In this document: one piece after another, positions 33,122 through 40,624 of the stretch | Layout: each line of letters starts with the position of its first letter | Numbering within the stretch: the stretch's first letter is position 1 | Assembly: GCA_963830385.1 (NCBI GenBank) | Contig: CAWHMD010000002.1 | Location: 186,001 to 250,000, forward strand | DNA: 64,000 nt | Direction: 5' to 3' | Origin: Bog-532 sp963830385 | GTDB lineage: Bacteria > Actinomycetota > Actinomycetes > Streptosporangiales > Streptosporangiaceae | Translations under genes and position numbers: made by a program | The notes under the pieces: generated by a model | What the model saw: only the letters and a program-made list of their open reading frames with translations | What the model was told of the DNA's origin: nothing | Databases searched by the model: none

Positions 33122-33484
33122 TCAGGAGCCGTCGGAGTCGCGGATCCAGCGGGCGCGGCGGAACAGGCGGCCGAGGCGGTCGCCCAGGTTTGCGCCGGTG
33201 TCCTGGAGGGCGTCGACGTGGTAGACCGGCGCGCCGTCGGGGGCCGGGAGGTGGGCCGCGGCGTCGTCGTCCAGGGTGGAGCGGACGTAGCTGGTGGTGA
33301 TGACCTGCACCTGGTCGGCGTCGACGAAGCGGAGGCCGTCCTTGGTCGCCACGACGAGGCCGTCGAACAGGTCTTCCTCGGGGATCTGGAGGACGTGCTC
33401 GAGGGTGCCGATCTCGTGTCCGGTGGCGGTGAGCACCGGGACCCCGGCCGGGACAGCCTGATAGGAAATGGCTTGGTCAGTCAT
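33122..33484 (-). CDS. Small PRC-barrel-like protein
   Basis: 120 residues, no membrane segment. GVPVLTATGHEIGTLEHVLQ and LFDGLVVATKDGLRFVDADQ resemble PRC-barrel/DUF2171 domains, small beta-barrels that often act as protein-protein adaptors. A basic C-terminal patch (LGRLFRRARWIRDS) follows. It is 19 bases after the oxidase-linked membrane gene and may be cotranscribed with it. Function unknown. Confidence 0.7.
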   Translation of the reverse strand: MTDQAISYQAVPAGVPVLTATGHEIGTLEHVLQIPEEDLFDGLVVATKDGLRFVDADQVQVITTSYVRSTLDDDAAAHLPAPDGAPVYHVDALQDTGANLGDRLGRLFRRARWIRDSDGS

Positions 33485-33503
33485 GCCGGCATCCTAGGCC
33501 GGC

Positions 33504-33860
33504 TCAGCGCAGGCCGTGCCAGCGGCCGTGACCGCTGACCTCCTGGTGCAGCCGGGCCAGGTGGGCGGCCCGGCTGGCGACCGGGGGCGGGGGCGGGGCG
33601 GCTTCGGCGGTGGCCGCGGCGCGGCGCTGCTGCAGCTCGTCTCGGATCGTTTTGGCCCAGAAGAAGGCCCCCATGACCGCGAACAACGGCCATTCGAACG
33701 TGTAGGCCCAGCTCAGGCTGTTGCCGCCGAGCGCCCGGTGCAACTGCCAGTCACCCAGCCAGCACATACCCCAGAAGGCCACGACCGCGAACGCGTGCCA
33801 GGCCAGCCACCGGGGCGAGATGAGGAACCGCCACCGGGGCGCCGGGCTGGACTGGACCAT
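33504..33860 (-). CDS. Small oxidase-linked membrane protein with SURF1-like start
   Basis: 118 residues. Begins RWRFLISPRWLAWHAFAVV with GDWQLHRA, resembling the first membrane segment of SURF1 (cytochrome oxidase assembly), followed by a second helix (WPLFAVMGAFFWAKTI) and a charged Ala/Pro-rich tail; the large SURF1 periplasmic domain is absent. Overlaps the ctaB stop as TGATG. An assembly or small-subunit role for the oxidase is inferred from position. Confidence 0.72.
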   Translation of the reverse strand: MVQSSPAPRWRFLISPRWLAWHAFAVVAFWGMCWLGDWQLHRALGGNSLSWAYTFEWPLFAVMGAFFWAKTIRDELQQRRAAATAEAAPPPPPVASRAAHLARLHQEVSGHGRWHGLR

Positions 33861-34822
33861 CAGCGGCCCCAGGGCAGCAACGCGGTCACGGCCATCACCG
33901 CGAACAGCAGGGTCAGGTAGGCGATCGACTGGTGGAACAGCCGCATCGCGGCCCGGTGGCCGGCCGGCGGGGCGCCGTCGGCGACCCCCGCTTGCAGCTG
34001 ATGCGCCCCGGCCAGGAACCAGACCCCGAGCCCGGCCGCGCAGCCGCCGTACAGCCAGCCCGCGTACGGGATCAGGACCAGCGTCGCCGCCACCATCGCG
34101 TAGGAGTAGAAGACGATCTTCCGCGCCACCACGGCGGGCGACGCCACCACCGGCAGCATCGGCACGCCCGCGGCGGCGTAGTCATCGCGGAACTTCATGG
34201 CCAGCGCCCAGAAGTGCGGTGGGGTCCAGAAGAAGATCACCGCGAAGAGCACGACCGGGGCCAGGCCCACCCGGCCGGTCACGGCCGCCCAGCCCACCAG
34301 CACCGGGAAGCAGCCGGCGGCCCCGCCGATCACGATGTTGGACGCCGTCCGGCGCTTCAGGCCGAGGGTGTAGACGAAGACGTAGAACAGGATCGCCCCG
34401 TCGGCCAGCGCGGCCGCCAGCCAGTTCACGGCCAGGCCGAGCAGCAGGGTCGCGGCGGTCCCGAGCACGATTCCGGACACCAGCGCCTCGGCCGGCGTGA
34501 TCACGGCCTTGGGCACCGCCAGCGGACGCCGCGACGTGCGGCGCATCAGCGCGTCGATGTCCCGGTCGATGAAGCAGTTCAGCGTGTTGGCGCTGCCCGC
34601 GGCCAGGGCGCCCCCGGCCAGCGTGGCGGCCATGAGCCACGCCGGGGGCAGGCCGCGCTGGGCCAGCATCATGGTCGGCAGCGTCGTGACCAGCAGCAAC
34701 TCGATGATGCGGGGCTTGGTCAGGGCCACCAGTGACCGGGCCACCAGGCGGGCCGGGCGGCGCGTGCGGCCAGGCGCGGGCACCGGCACCGGTCCGGGCA
34801 GCAGGCCGGTGGCGGGCGTCAT
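33860..34822 (-). CDS. ctaB: Protoheme IX farnesyltransferase (haem O synthase)
   Basis: 320 residues from ATG 34822, which overlaps the upstream stop by ATGA; the frame is open much further upstream but there it only shadows other genes. UbiA-family motifs: NTLNCFIDRDIDALMRRTSR (first Asp motif) and YTLGLKRRTASNIVIGG with the second Asp-rich region FRDDYAAAGVPMLP; about nine membrane helices. It attaches farnesyl diphosphate to haem B, giving haem O as precursor for the haem A of the adjacent oxidase. Confidence 0.94.
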   Translation of the reverse strand: MTPATGLLPGPVPVPAPGRTRRPARLVARSLVALTKPRIIELLLVTTLPTMMLAQRGLPPAWLMAATLAGGALAAGSANTLNCFIDRDIDALMRRTSRRPLAVPKAVITPAEALVSGIVLGTAATLLLGLAVNWLAAALADGAILFYVFVYTLGLKRRTASNIVIGGAAGCFPVLVGWAAVTGRVGLAPVVLFAVIFFWTPPHFWALAMKFRDDYAAAGVPMLPVVASPAVVARKIVFYSYAMVAATLVLIPYAGWLYGGCAAGLGVWFLAGAHQLQAGVADGAPPAGHRAAMRLFHQSIAYLTLLFAVMAVTALLPWGR

Positions 34823-35238
34823 GAACTGGCCCCGGTGCCGTCGGCAGGTGGTGTGTCCTCGGCGGGTGGCGTGCCCTCCGCGGGTGGCGTCCCCTCGGCC
34901 GCCTCGTCCGAAGCGAATTCGGGCAGCGCGGCCGGGTCTTCGGTCAGCGCGGCCGACACGGCGCCGGCGGCCTCGACGCCGGACTCGGCCGATCCGCCGC
35001 CCTCGGCCAGCGGCAGCCCGGCCGCGATCGCCGCCGCCTTGGCCGCCTCCGGACTGGGTGGGCCGACGTTGGCCACGGCGGCGACCCGGCGGGCTGGGAC
35101 CCGGGCGTGCGGGCGGGCGAACAGCACGATGTAGAGGACCGCCGCGATGATGATGAACAGCAGCAGCGGGAACGCGATGGTGAGGTAGGCCCCGCCTTCG
35201 GTGTTGTCCGGCACCGCGGCGAGAATCGCTCCAGGCAC
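34819..35238 (-). CDS. Single-span membrane protein with Pro/Glu repeat tail
   Basis: 139 residues. One membrane helix at ~18-40 (AYLTIAFPLLLFIIIAAVLY) followed by a cytoplasmic acidic, Ala/Pro-rich region ending in repeats EGTPPAEGTPPAEDTPPAD. It sits between oxidase subunit III (9 bases) and ctaB (4-base overlap), the position where other actinobacterial oxidases have small accessory subunits, so it may be a subunit-IV-like part. No motif proves this. Confidence 0.7.
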   Translation of the reverse strand: MPGAILAAVPDNTEGGAYLTIAFPLLLFIIIAAVLYIVLFARPHARVPARRVAAVANVGPPSPEAAKAAAIAAGLPLAEGGGSAESGVEAAGAVSAALTEDPAALPEFASDEAAEGTPPAEGTPPAEDTPPADGTGASS

Positions 35239-35247
35239 GCCAGCCTC

Positions 35248-35931
35248 CTAGGCCGTCAGGTAGAACAGCACCCAGAACACGACCGCGACCACAGCCAGGT
35301 AGTTCCAGAGCACCGTGAAGGCGCTCAGACCAGACTGAAACCGCTGGACGGCGAATGCCTCGGCGTAGGTTGGCGGCTGCTCCACGAAAGAGATCTCCGG
35401 GATGAACCGCACCCGCATGATCAGCGTTTCCAGCCAGATCATGGCGGCCAGCAGCACGATGAGGATGACCGGGGTGGCCCCCACGAAGACGCTGGCGAAG
35501 CCGGCCCGGCCGGGCTGGAAGGGCAGGTTCATCAGCTCCCACACCTGCAGCCCGACCGCGGCCAGGCCCAGGACCAGAGCCGCCACCGCGGCCTGCTGCC
35601 AGGAGCTCTTGCGGCCGCGCTTGATCCGGGCCAGCCCGATGTGCTGGACTACCGCGCTCAGCACCACCAGGGCCATGATTACCGCGCCCGCCCAGGGCTG
35701 CGGGCCCTTGAACCCCCGCGGGTACCACATCCCGTGGGAGTTCAGCGAGCGCAGGTAGAAGTAGGCGAACACGAAGCAGCCGAAGGCAAAGGACAGGCCG
35801 CCCATGGCCAGCCGCACCCCGGTCCACGTCGCGTTCAGCGCCGCCTCGTGGTAGAAACCGGCCTCTTCGGACGCCCGGGTCACGCCCTCCGGGACCGGTG
35901 GAGGGGGCGGCGGGCTCACGGTATCGGTCAT
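35248..35931 (-). CDS. ctaE: Cytochrome c oxidase subunit III
   Basis: 227 residues from ATG 35931, overlapping the subunit I stop by ATGA; the open frame continues upstream only as an antisense-like shadow. Five or so membrane helices with family features HEAALNATWTGVRLAMGGLS, FVFAYFYLRSLNSHGMW, QHIGLARIKRG and AFTVLWNYLAVVAVVFWVLF at the C-terminus. Structural subunit next to subunit I that helps proton uptake and stability. Confidence 0.9.
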   Translation of the reverse strand: MTDTVSPPPPPPVPEGVTRASEEAGFYHEAALNATWTGVRLAMGGLSFAFGCFVFAYFYLRSLNSHGMWYPRGFKGPQPWAGAVIMALVVLSAVVQHIGLARIKRGRKSSWQQAAVAALVLGLAAVGLQVWELMNLPFQPGRAGFASVFVGATPVILIVLLAAMIWLETLIMRVRFIPEISFVEQPPTYAEAFAVQRFQSGLSAFTVLWNYLAVVAVVFWVLFYLTA

Positions 35932-37922
35932 CGGTCCGCCTCCGCGGGTTCGGTCTCGGCCGCCAGGTAGGCGTGGCTGAGTACGCCCAGGGGCGGATCC
36001 AGGTCGGCCACCGGCGGCGCGCCTGGCACGCCGTACTCGTAGGGACCGGAAAGGACCACGGGGACCCGGGTGAAGTTGCCGGGAGGCGGCGGCGAGGCGA
36101 TCTGCCACTCCAGGCCACGGGAACGCCAGGGGTTGCCCTGCTCCGGCACCCGCGCGATCACGGTGGAGTACACGAAGTTGATCACGAAGATCAGGATCGA
36201 GCCCCCGAGCAGGAAGGCGGAGATCGACACCCAGTCGTTCAAGGTGGTCAGGCTGCGCGCGTAGGTGTAGACCCGGCGGGGCTGACCGGACATCCCCACC
36301 GCGAACAGCGGCAGGAACGTCGCGTTGAAGAAGATGAACATGGTCCAGAAGTGGATCTGGCCCAGCCTCAGGTTCATCCTGATGCCCATGATCTTGGGCA
36401 GCCAGTAGTAGAGACCGCCCATGAACGCGAAGATCAGGCCGCCCATGATCGTGTAGTGGAAGTGCGCCATCACGAAGAAGGTGCCGTGCTCGGTGGTGTC
36501 GGCGGGCACGTCGGACAGGAACACCCCGGAGATCCCGCCGATCAGGAAGTTGAAGAAGAAGCCGAGCGCGAACAGCATCGGCACCGTGAACCGGATCTTC
36601 GCCTTCCAGAAGGTGCCCATGGCCACCAGGAAGATGAACCCGGTCGGGATCGAGATCAGCTCCGTGGTGAGCATGAACACCGGCCGCATGTCGGGGTTGA
36701 TCCCGCTGTCGAACAGGTGATGCTGCCAGACGAAGAAGCTGAGCAGGGTTACGCCGACCATCCCTGCCGCCGCCACGCGGTAGCCGAACAGGGGCTTGCG
36801 GCAGAACACCGGGAGGATCTCGCACACGATCCCGAAGCCCGGCAGGGCCAGGATGTACACCTCGGGATGGCCGAAGAACCAGAACAGGTTCTGCCACAGG
36901 TAGCTGCTGCCGCCCAGGCTATCGGTGAAGAACGCGGTCTGCACCGTGCGGTCGGTGATCAGCATGTACATGGCGCCGACCAGGACCGGCGCGGCCAGCA
37001 CCATCAGGAACGAGGTCGTCAGGATCGCCCAGACGAAGATCGGCAGCCGGCTCCAGCGCATCCCCGGGGCCCGGTAACAGATGATCGTGACGATGATGTT
37101 GAAGCCGAGCAGGATCAGTGACAGCCCCATGATCCCGAACGCGACAGCGTAGGCGTCCGCGCCCTGGGTGGCCTCGATCGACAAGGGAGCGTAACCGGTC
37201 CAGCCGAACGGGAACCCGCCGAACAGCAGACCCGACAGCAGCACGAGGTACGCCGCCGGAGTGAGCCAGAAGGACAGCGCCTCGATCCGCGGGAACGCCA
37301 TACGCTTGGAGCCGATCATCAGCGGCATCAGATAGTTGCCGAGCGGCCCGAGGATGATCGAGCTCATCATCATCATCATCATCGTGCCGTGCTCGCCGAC
37401 GATCGCGGTGTAGGTCGCCGAGCTGAAGACGTGGTAGGAGGGGGACAGCAGTTCGGTCCGGATCGCGATGGCCAGCAGGCCGCCGGTCAGGAAGTAGCCG
37501 ATCATGCCGACCAGGTACTGGATGCCGACCACCTTGTGGTCCAGCGAGTAGCGGAAGAACCGGGCCACGCCGCCGGCCGCCGCCTGGGCCTCCTCGTCGG
37601 CGTGCACCGGGCGGCCGGCCATCTGGCGCAGCAGGTCGTTGAACACGCCCAGCCCGGCCAGCCAGCCGACCGTCCCGAACACGTAGCCGAGGATGATGGC
37701 GAAGTCGTTCTGGCCGGAGTTCTGGACCTGCTGGTAGCCGGCGGCGATGAGGTTGCCGAGCCAGTGGCCCAGGAAGTAGCCGAGCACCGCGCCGATGATC
37801 CCGGTGTGGATCGCCGGGCGCCACCACCACGGGCGTGGCCGCGCGGCACTTGCTTCCGGCGCCCGGCCGCCCGGTGCGCGGCCGCCCGGCAGCTGGGGCT
37901 TCTCCGGGATTTCGATGGCCAT
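35928..37922 (-). CDS. ctaD: Haem-copper oxidase subunit I (aa3-type, atypical channels)
   Basis: 664 residues. A ~120-residue N-terminal extension with two extra helices precedes the catalytic core. Metal ligands are complete: H178 (GEHGT, haem a), H352 with cross-linking Y356 (FGHPEVYILALPG), H401/H402 (VWQHHLF, CuB), H487 and H489 (MAHFHY). By eye the D-channel Asp is Arg (R207, GSKRMAFPRIEAL, with E214 for the usual Asn), the K-channel Lys is Ile (I430, PTGFIFLVAM), and the Asp of the non-redox metal site is Gly (EHGTFF). The glutamate of HPEVY is kept. Six Met follow GEHGT. It reduces O2 to water; its proton routes may differ. Confidence 0.92.
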   Translation of the reverse strand: MAIEIPEKPQLPGGRAPGGRAPEASAARPRPWWWRPAIHTGIIGAVLGYFLGHWLGNLIAAGYQQVQNSGQNDFAIILGYVFGTVGWLAGLGVFNDLLRQMAGRPVHADEEAQAAAGGVARFFRYSLDHKVVGIQYLVGMIGYFLTGGLLAIAIRTELLSPSYHVFSSATYTAIVGEHGTMMMMMMSSIILGPLGNYLMPLMIGSKRMAFPRIEALSFWLTPAAYLVLLSGLLFGGFPFGWTGYAPLSIEATQGADAYAVAFGIMGLSLILLGFNIIVTIICYRAPGMRWSRLPIFVWAILTTSFLMVLAAPVLVGAMYMLITDRTVQTAFFTDSLGGSSYLWQNLFWFFGHPEVYILALPGFGIVCEILPVFCRKPLFGYRVAAAGMVGVTLLSFFVWQHHLFDSGINPDMRPVFMLTTELISIPTGFIFLVAMGTFWKAKIRFTVPMLFALGFFFNFLIGGISGVFLSDVPADTTEHGTFFVMAHFHYTIMGGLIFAFMGGLYYWLPKIMGIRMNLRLGQIHFWTMFIFFNATFLPLFAVGMSGQPRRVYTYARSLTTLNDWVSISAFLLGGSILIFVINFVYSTVIARVPEQGNPWRSRGLEWQIASPPPPGNFTRVPVVLSGPYEYGVPGAPPVADLDPPLGVLSHAYLAAETEPAEADR

Positions 37923-37973
37923 CCGGTTACCTCTTCACAGAAGGGGCTGAGGGGTCAGCGGCCCGTCGCTTGC

Positions 37974-38912
37974 TCACGGCTGGACCGGGTACTGCGGGCC
38001 GTAGTAGCCACCGCCCGCGCCCGACAGGCCGGCCTGATGGAACACCTTGCCGAGCTGCGAGACCGAGTTCGGGTCGTAGGTCAGCGAGTAGGGCGGGAGG
38101 TTCTTGGTCAGGGCCGCGAGCTGGGTCTTGGCCGACGCCGCCCAGACGTTGAACGCGGACATGCTGACCACCTGGCCGACGGTCGTCATGTCGGCGTGCC
38201 AGAGGCCGCACAACTCGGCGCAGCGCACCTGGACATTGCCGGTGTGCTCGGGCTTGGTGTAGGCCACGTTGTTGACGCCGGGGTTCGCGTCCGCCTTCAC
38301 CCCGAGCTGATAGGCCCAGAAGCCGTGGATCACGTCGAGCGAGGTCACGTTGAACTGGACGTTCTGGCCCACCGGCAGCACCAGGCTGGTCGTCTCGAAC
38401 CCGCCGAACTGCGGGTAGCGGTAGGTGAACCGCCACTGCTGGCCGATTACCTGCACCTGCAGCGGGGTACCGCCGCCGGGCTTCCAGATCGGCGTGTTCC
38501 CCTCGCCCGCGCCCGCCCCGGCCGGCACCACCAGCTCCACCGTGCCGAAGACGAACAGGCCCAGCACGATCGCCGACGTGACCGCGATCCAGGTGACGGA
38601 GATGCGGGTGTTGCCGTGGATCGGCGGCCCGTCCTCCTCGTCCCCTTCCCGGTGCCGCCACACCACAAGGGCGTAGCCGCCGTAGACGAGCACGAAGGCC
38701 ATGACCGGGGCGGCCATCACGGCCATCACGTTGATGTCGAACTGCTGGCTGGACGCGGACGAGGACATGTCACCCGGCGGCATGTGCGGTCCCCAGACGA
38801 ACCAGATGAGCAGGTCCGCCACCAGGGCGATCGGCAGCCAGATCAGGAAGATCCGCAGCCCGTGGTTCGGCTCAGGCCGCTGGGCCCCGGCGGTGGCATC
38901 GGCGGTGGTCAT
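37974..38912 (-). CDS. ctaC: Cytochrome c oxidase subunit II with complete CuA site
   Basis: 312 residues from ATG 38912, which overlaps the upstream stop as TAATG. Two N-terminal membrane helices (RIFLIWLPIALVADLLIWFV; VMAVMAAPVMAFVLVYGGYA) are followed by a cupredoxin domain. The CuA ligands are all present: His in SLDVIHGFWAYQL and CAELCGLWHADM (Cys, Glu carbonyl, Cys, His, Met). It accepts electrons from cytochrome c or a bound donor and passes them to haem a. No fused haem c domain (no CxxCH). Confidence 0.93.
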   Translation of the reverse strand: MTTADATAGAQRPEPNHGLRIFLIWLPIALVADLLIWFVWGPHMPPGDMSSSASSQQFDINVMAVMAAPVMAFVLVYGGYALVVWRHREGDEEDGPPIHGNTRISVTWIAVTSAIVLGLFVFGTVELVVPAGAGAGEGNTPIWKPGGGTPLQVQVIGQQWRFTYRYPQFGGFETTSLVLPVGQNVQFNVTSLDVIHGFWAYQLGVKADANPGVNNVAYTKPEHTGNVQVRCAELCGLWHADMTTVGQVVSMSAFNVWAASAKTQLAALTKNLPPYSLTYDPNSVSQLGKVFHQAGLSGAGGGYYGPQYPVQP

Positions 38913-39598
38913 TACGACACCACCTGCATGTTGCCCATCATGTAGCCGATCGTCTGCATGGGACCGCCGTTGCCGTCCAGGAAGGAGAGCCCGCAGGGCA
39001 CGAAGCACTGCCACCGGTAGGCGCCGGTCTGGGCCGGCGCCTCAAAGCTGAACGTCGTCGTCGAATAGGCCTTGTTCGTGCAGGGCCCGGTGCTGCAGGT
39101 GCCCGGTCCGGCCTCGACCGGCACGTTGAGGTTCAGGCCGGGGATCGCGAACGTGTGCTGGATCAGGTAGGGGCCGTTCCAGCCGTTGACCGTCCGCACC
39201 GGCTTGCCGCTGTAGTAAGCGACCCGGCCGGCCGTCCCGCTGACCTGGCCCCAGACCTGGTTGCGGACCGGCGTCGAGCCGTCGTAGCCGAGGATCGTCA
39301 CGTGGACTCGGGTGTGCGCGGGGACCTGGAACAGCGTGGTGTGCACCCAGGCCCCGGTGACCGGGCTCTTGATGAAGTAGCTGACCCAGGTCGGATGGGT
39401 CGGTACCGACGTCGGGCTCGACGACGCGTCGGTCTGCATGACCACGTTGACCTGGCCGCCGGACGCCGCGAAGTCCACCGTGGGCGGGCCGCCCAGCAGG
39501 TAGTGGGCGACGACGAAGATGACGCCGCCGGCCACGGCGAGGAACGCCACGATCAGGGTGGTCACCCGGGCCGGCAGAGACACCAGCCACCTCCTCAC
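38912..39598 (-). CDS. Second subunit-II-like cupredoxin with incomplete CuA site
   Basis: 228 residues. One N-terminal helix (TTLIVAFLAVAGGVIFVVAH) and a beta-barrel whose end mimics subunit II: IQHTFAIPGLNLNVPV supplies the first His, and WQCFVPCGLSFLDGNGGPM gives the Cys-x3-Cys, but the second His is absent and Met positions are shifted. Two further cysteines (GTCSTGPCTN) are present. It could hold a mononuclear copper, be a copper shuttle to the true CuA protein, or be a structural subunit. First gene of the oxidase operon. Confidence 0.8.
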   Translation of the reverse strand: MRRWLVSLPARVTTLIVAFLAVAGGVIFVVAHYLLGGPPTVDFAASGGQVNVVMQTDASSSPTSVPTHPTWVSYFIKSPVTGAWVHTTLFQVPAHTRVHVTILGYDGSTPVRNQVWGQVSGTAGRVAYYSGKPVRTVNGWNGPYLIQHTFAIPGLNLNVPVEAGPGTCSTGPCTNKAYSTTTFSFEAPAQTGAYRWQCFVPCGLSFLDGNGGPMQTIGYMMGNMQVVS

Positions 39599-39934
39599 TC
39601 CGGACGGGAACTTCGTGTCCAGAGCTTGGCTCCGGCGTCATCGGGACGGCAAGGATCATGTGTTTGTATGACGAAATTGTCATTGTTCGCTAGGCGGACG
39701 TTCGATTTCCTCGCTACCAGCCGCCTTGCTCGTCACTTCTCGTCAAAGAGCCGGCCGAACTGGGCTACGGAGCGTGCAAAGGATTGCATTCAGGTCACGA
39801 AGCTTGACTGAGCAACCGAAATGAGTAGATCGTCTGCTCAAAGAAAGCCTTCTGAAACAAGTACGTAACCGAGTAGCGGGTTCGGACGCCACACCACCTT
39901 GGGATGTGGCCAGGTGCGAAGTGAAGTGCTTGCA
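39599..39934. promoter_or_regulatory. Divergent control region, oxidase operon / response regulator
   Basis: 336 bases with lower GC than the surroundings and no gene. It holds an inverted repeat ATGAC-N6-GTCAT at 39668-39683 near the oxidase side. Because the two-component genes face the oxidase operon, this region is a likely target of the response regulator. No repeated OmpR-type boxes were clear by eye. Confidence 0.45.
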
Positions 39935-40624
39935 ATGAGCACAGATCGATTGGCTCGTCCCCGGACAAGCTCGGGCATCCTCGTTGTCGACGACGAACCG
40001 CGTATCCAGAGCTTCATCAGCCGCGCCCTGGCCGAGGCCGGCTACGCGACGGTCTGCGCGTCCGGTGGTGCCGACGCGCTCCGGCTGGCCAGTACGGGCG
40101 AGTATGGCCTGGTCATCCTGGATCTGGTCATGCCGGACATGGACGGTCGCGCGGTGCTGGCCGGGCTGCTCCGGGCCCACCCTGAGCAGCCGGTGCTCAT
40201 GCTGTCCTGCGTGGACGACGCGGCGACGAAGGCCGCCTGCCTGGATCTGGGCGCGGACGACTACCTGACCAAGCCGTTCGCGCTGGAAGAACTGCTCGCC
40301 CGGGTGCGGGTCCAGCTGCGCGGCGATCCTCGCCACGAGGTCCTCCGGTCCGGAGAGCTGCGCCTCGACGTGGGCCGGATGCAGGCCGACACGGGGCAGG
40401 GCCCGATCGGGCTGACCAGGCTTGAGTTCCTGTTGCTCAGAGAACTCATGGAGCACGCCGGCCACTCAGTGTCGAAGGGCCAGCTGCTCGCGTCGATCTG
40501 GGGCTACGACTTCGACCCGGGCTCCAACGTGGTCGACGTCTGCGTGCGGCGGCTCCGGTCGAAGCTCGGCTTCGAACTGATCAGGACGGTGCGCGGTGCG
40601 GGATACCAGCTTGCGCCGGGATAG
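39935..40624 (+). CDS. OmpR/PhoB-family response regulator
   Basis: 229 residues from ATG 39935; an earlier GTG is possible. Receiver domain ~16-130 with acidic pocket VVDDEPR, phosphorylation Asp in ILDLVMPDMDG and Lys in DYLTKPFALEELLARV. C-terminal winged helix ~135-229 with LTRLEFLLLRELMEHAGHSV and VVDVCVRRLRSKL. Its gene overlaps the kinase-thioredoxin fusion by 29 bases, so the two form a pair. Divergent from the oxidase operon, which is its most likely target (inference). Confidence 0.92.
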   Translation: MSTDRLARPRTSSGILVVDDEPRIQSFISRALAEAGYATVCASGGADALRLASTGEYGLVILDLVMPDMDGRAVLAGLLRAHPEQPVLMLSCVDDAATKAACLDLGADDYLTKPFALEELLARVRVQLRGDPRHEVLRSGELRLDVGRMQADTGQGPIGLTRLEFLLLRELMEHAGHSVSKGQLLASIWGYDFDPGSNVVDVCVRRLRSKLGFELIRTVRGAGYQLAPG

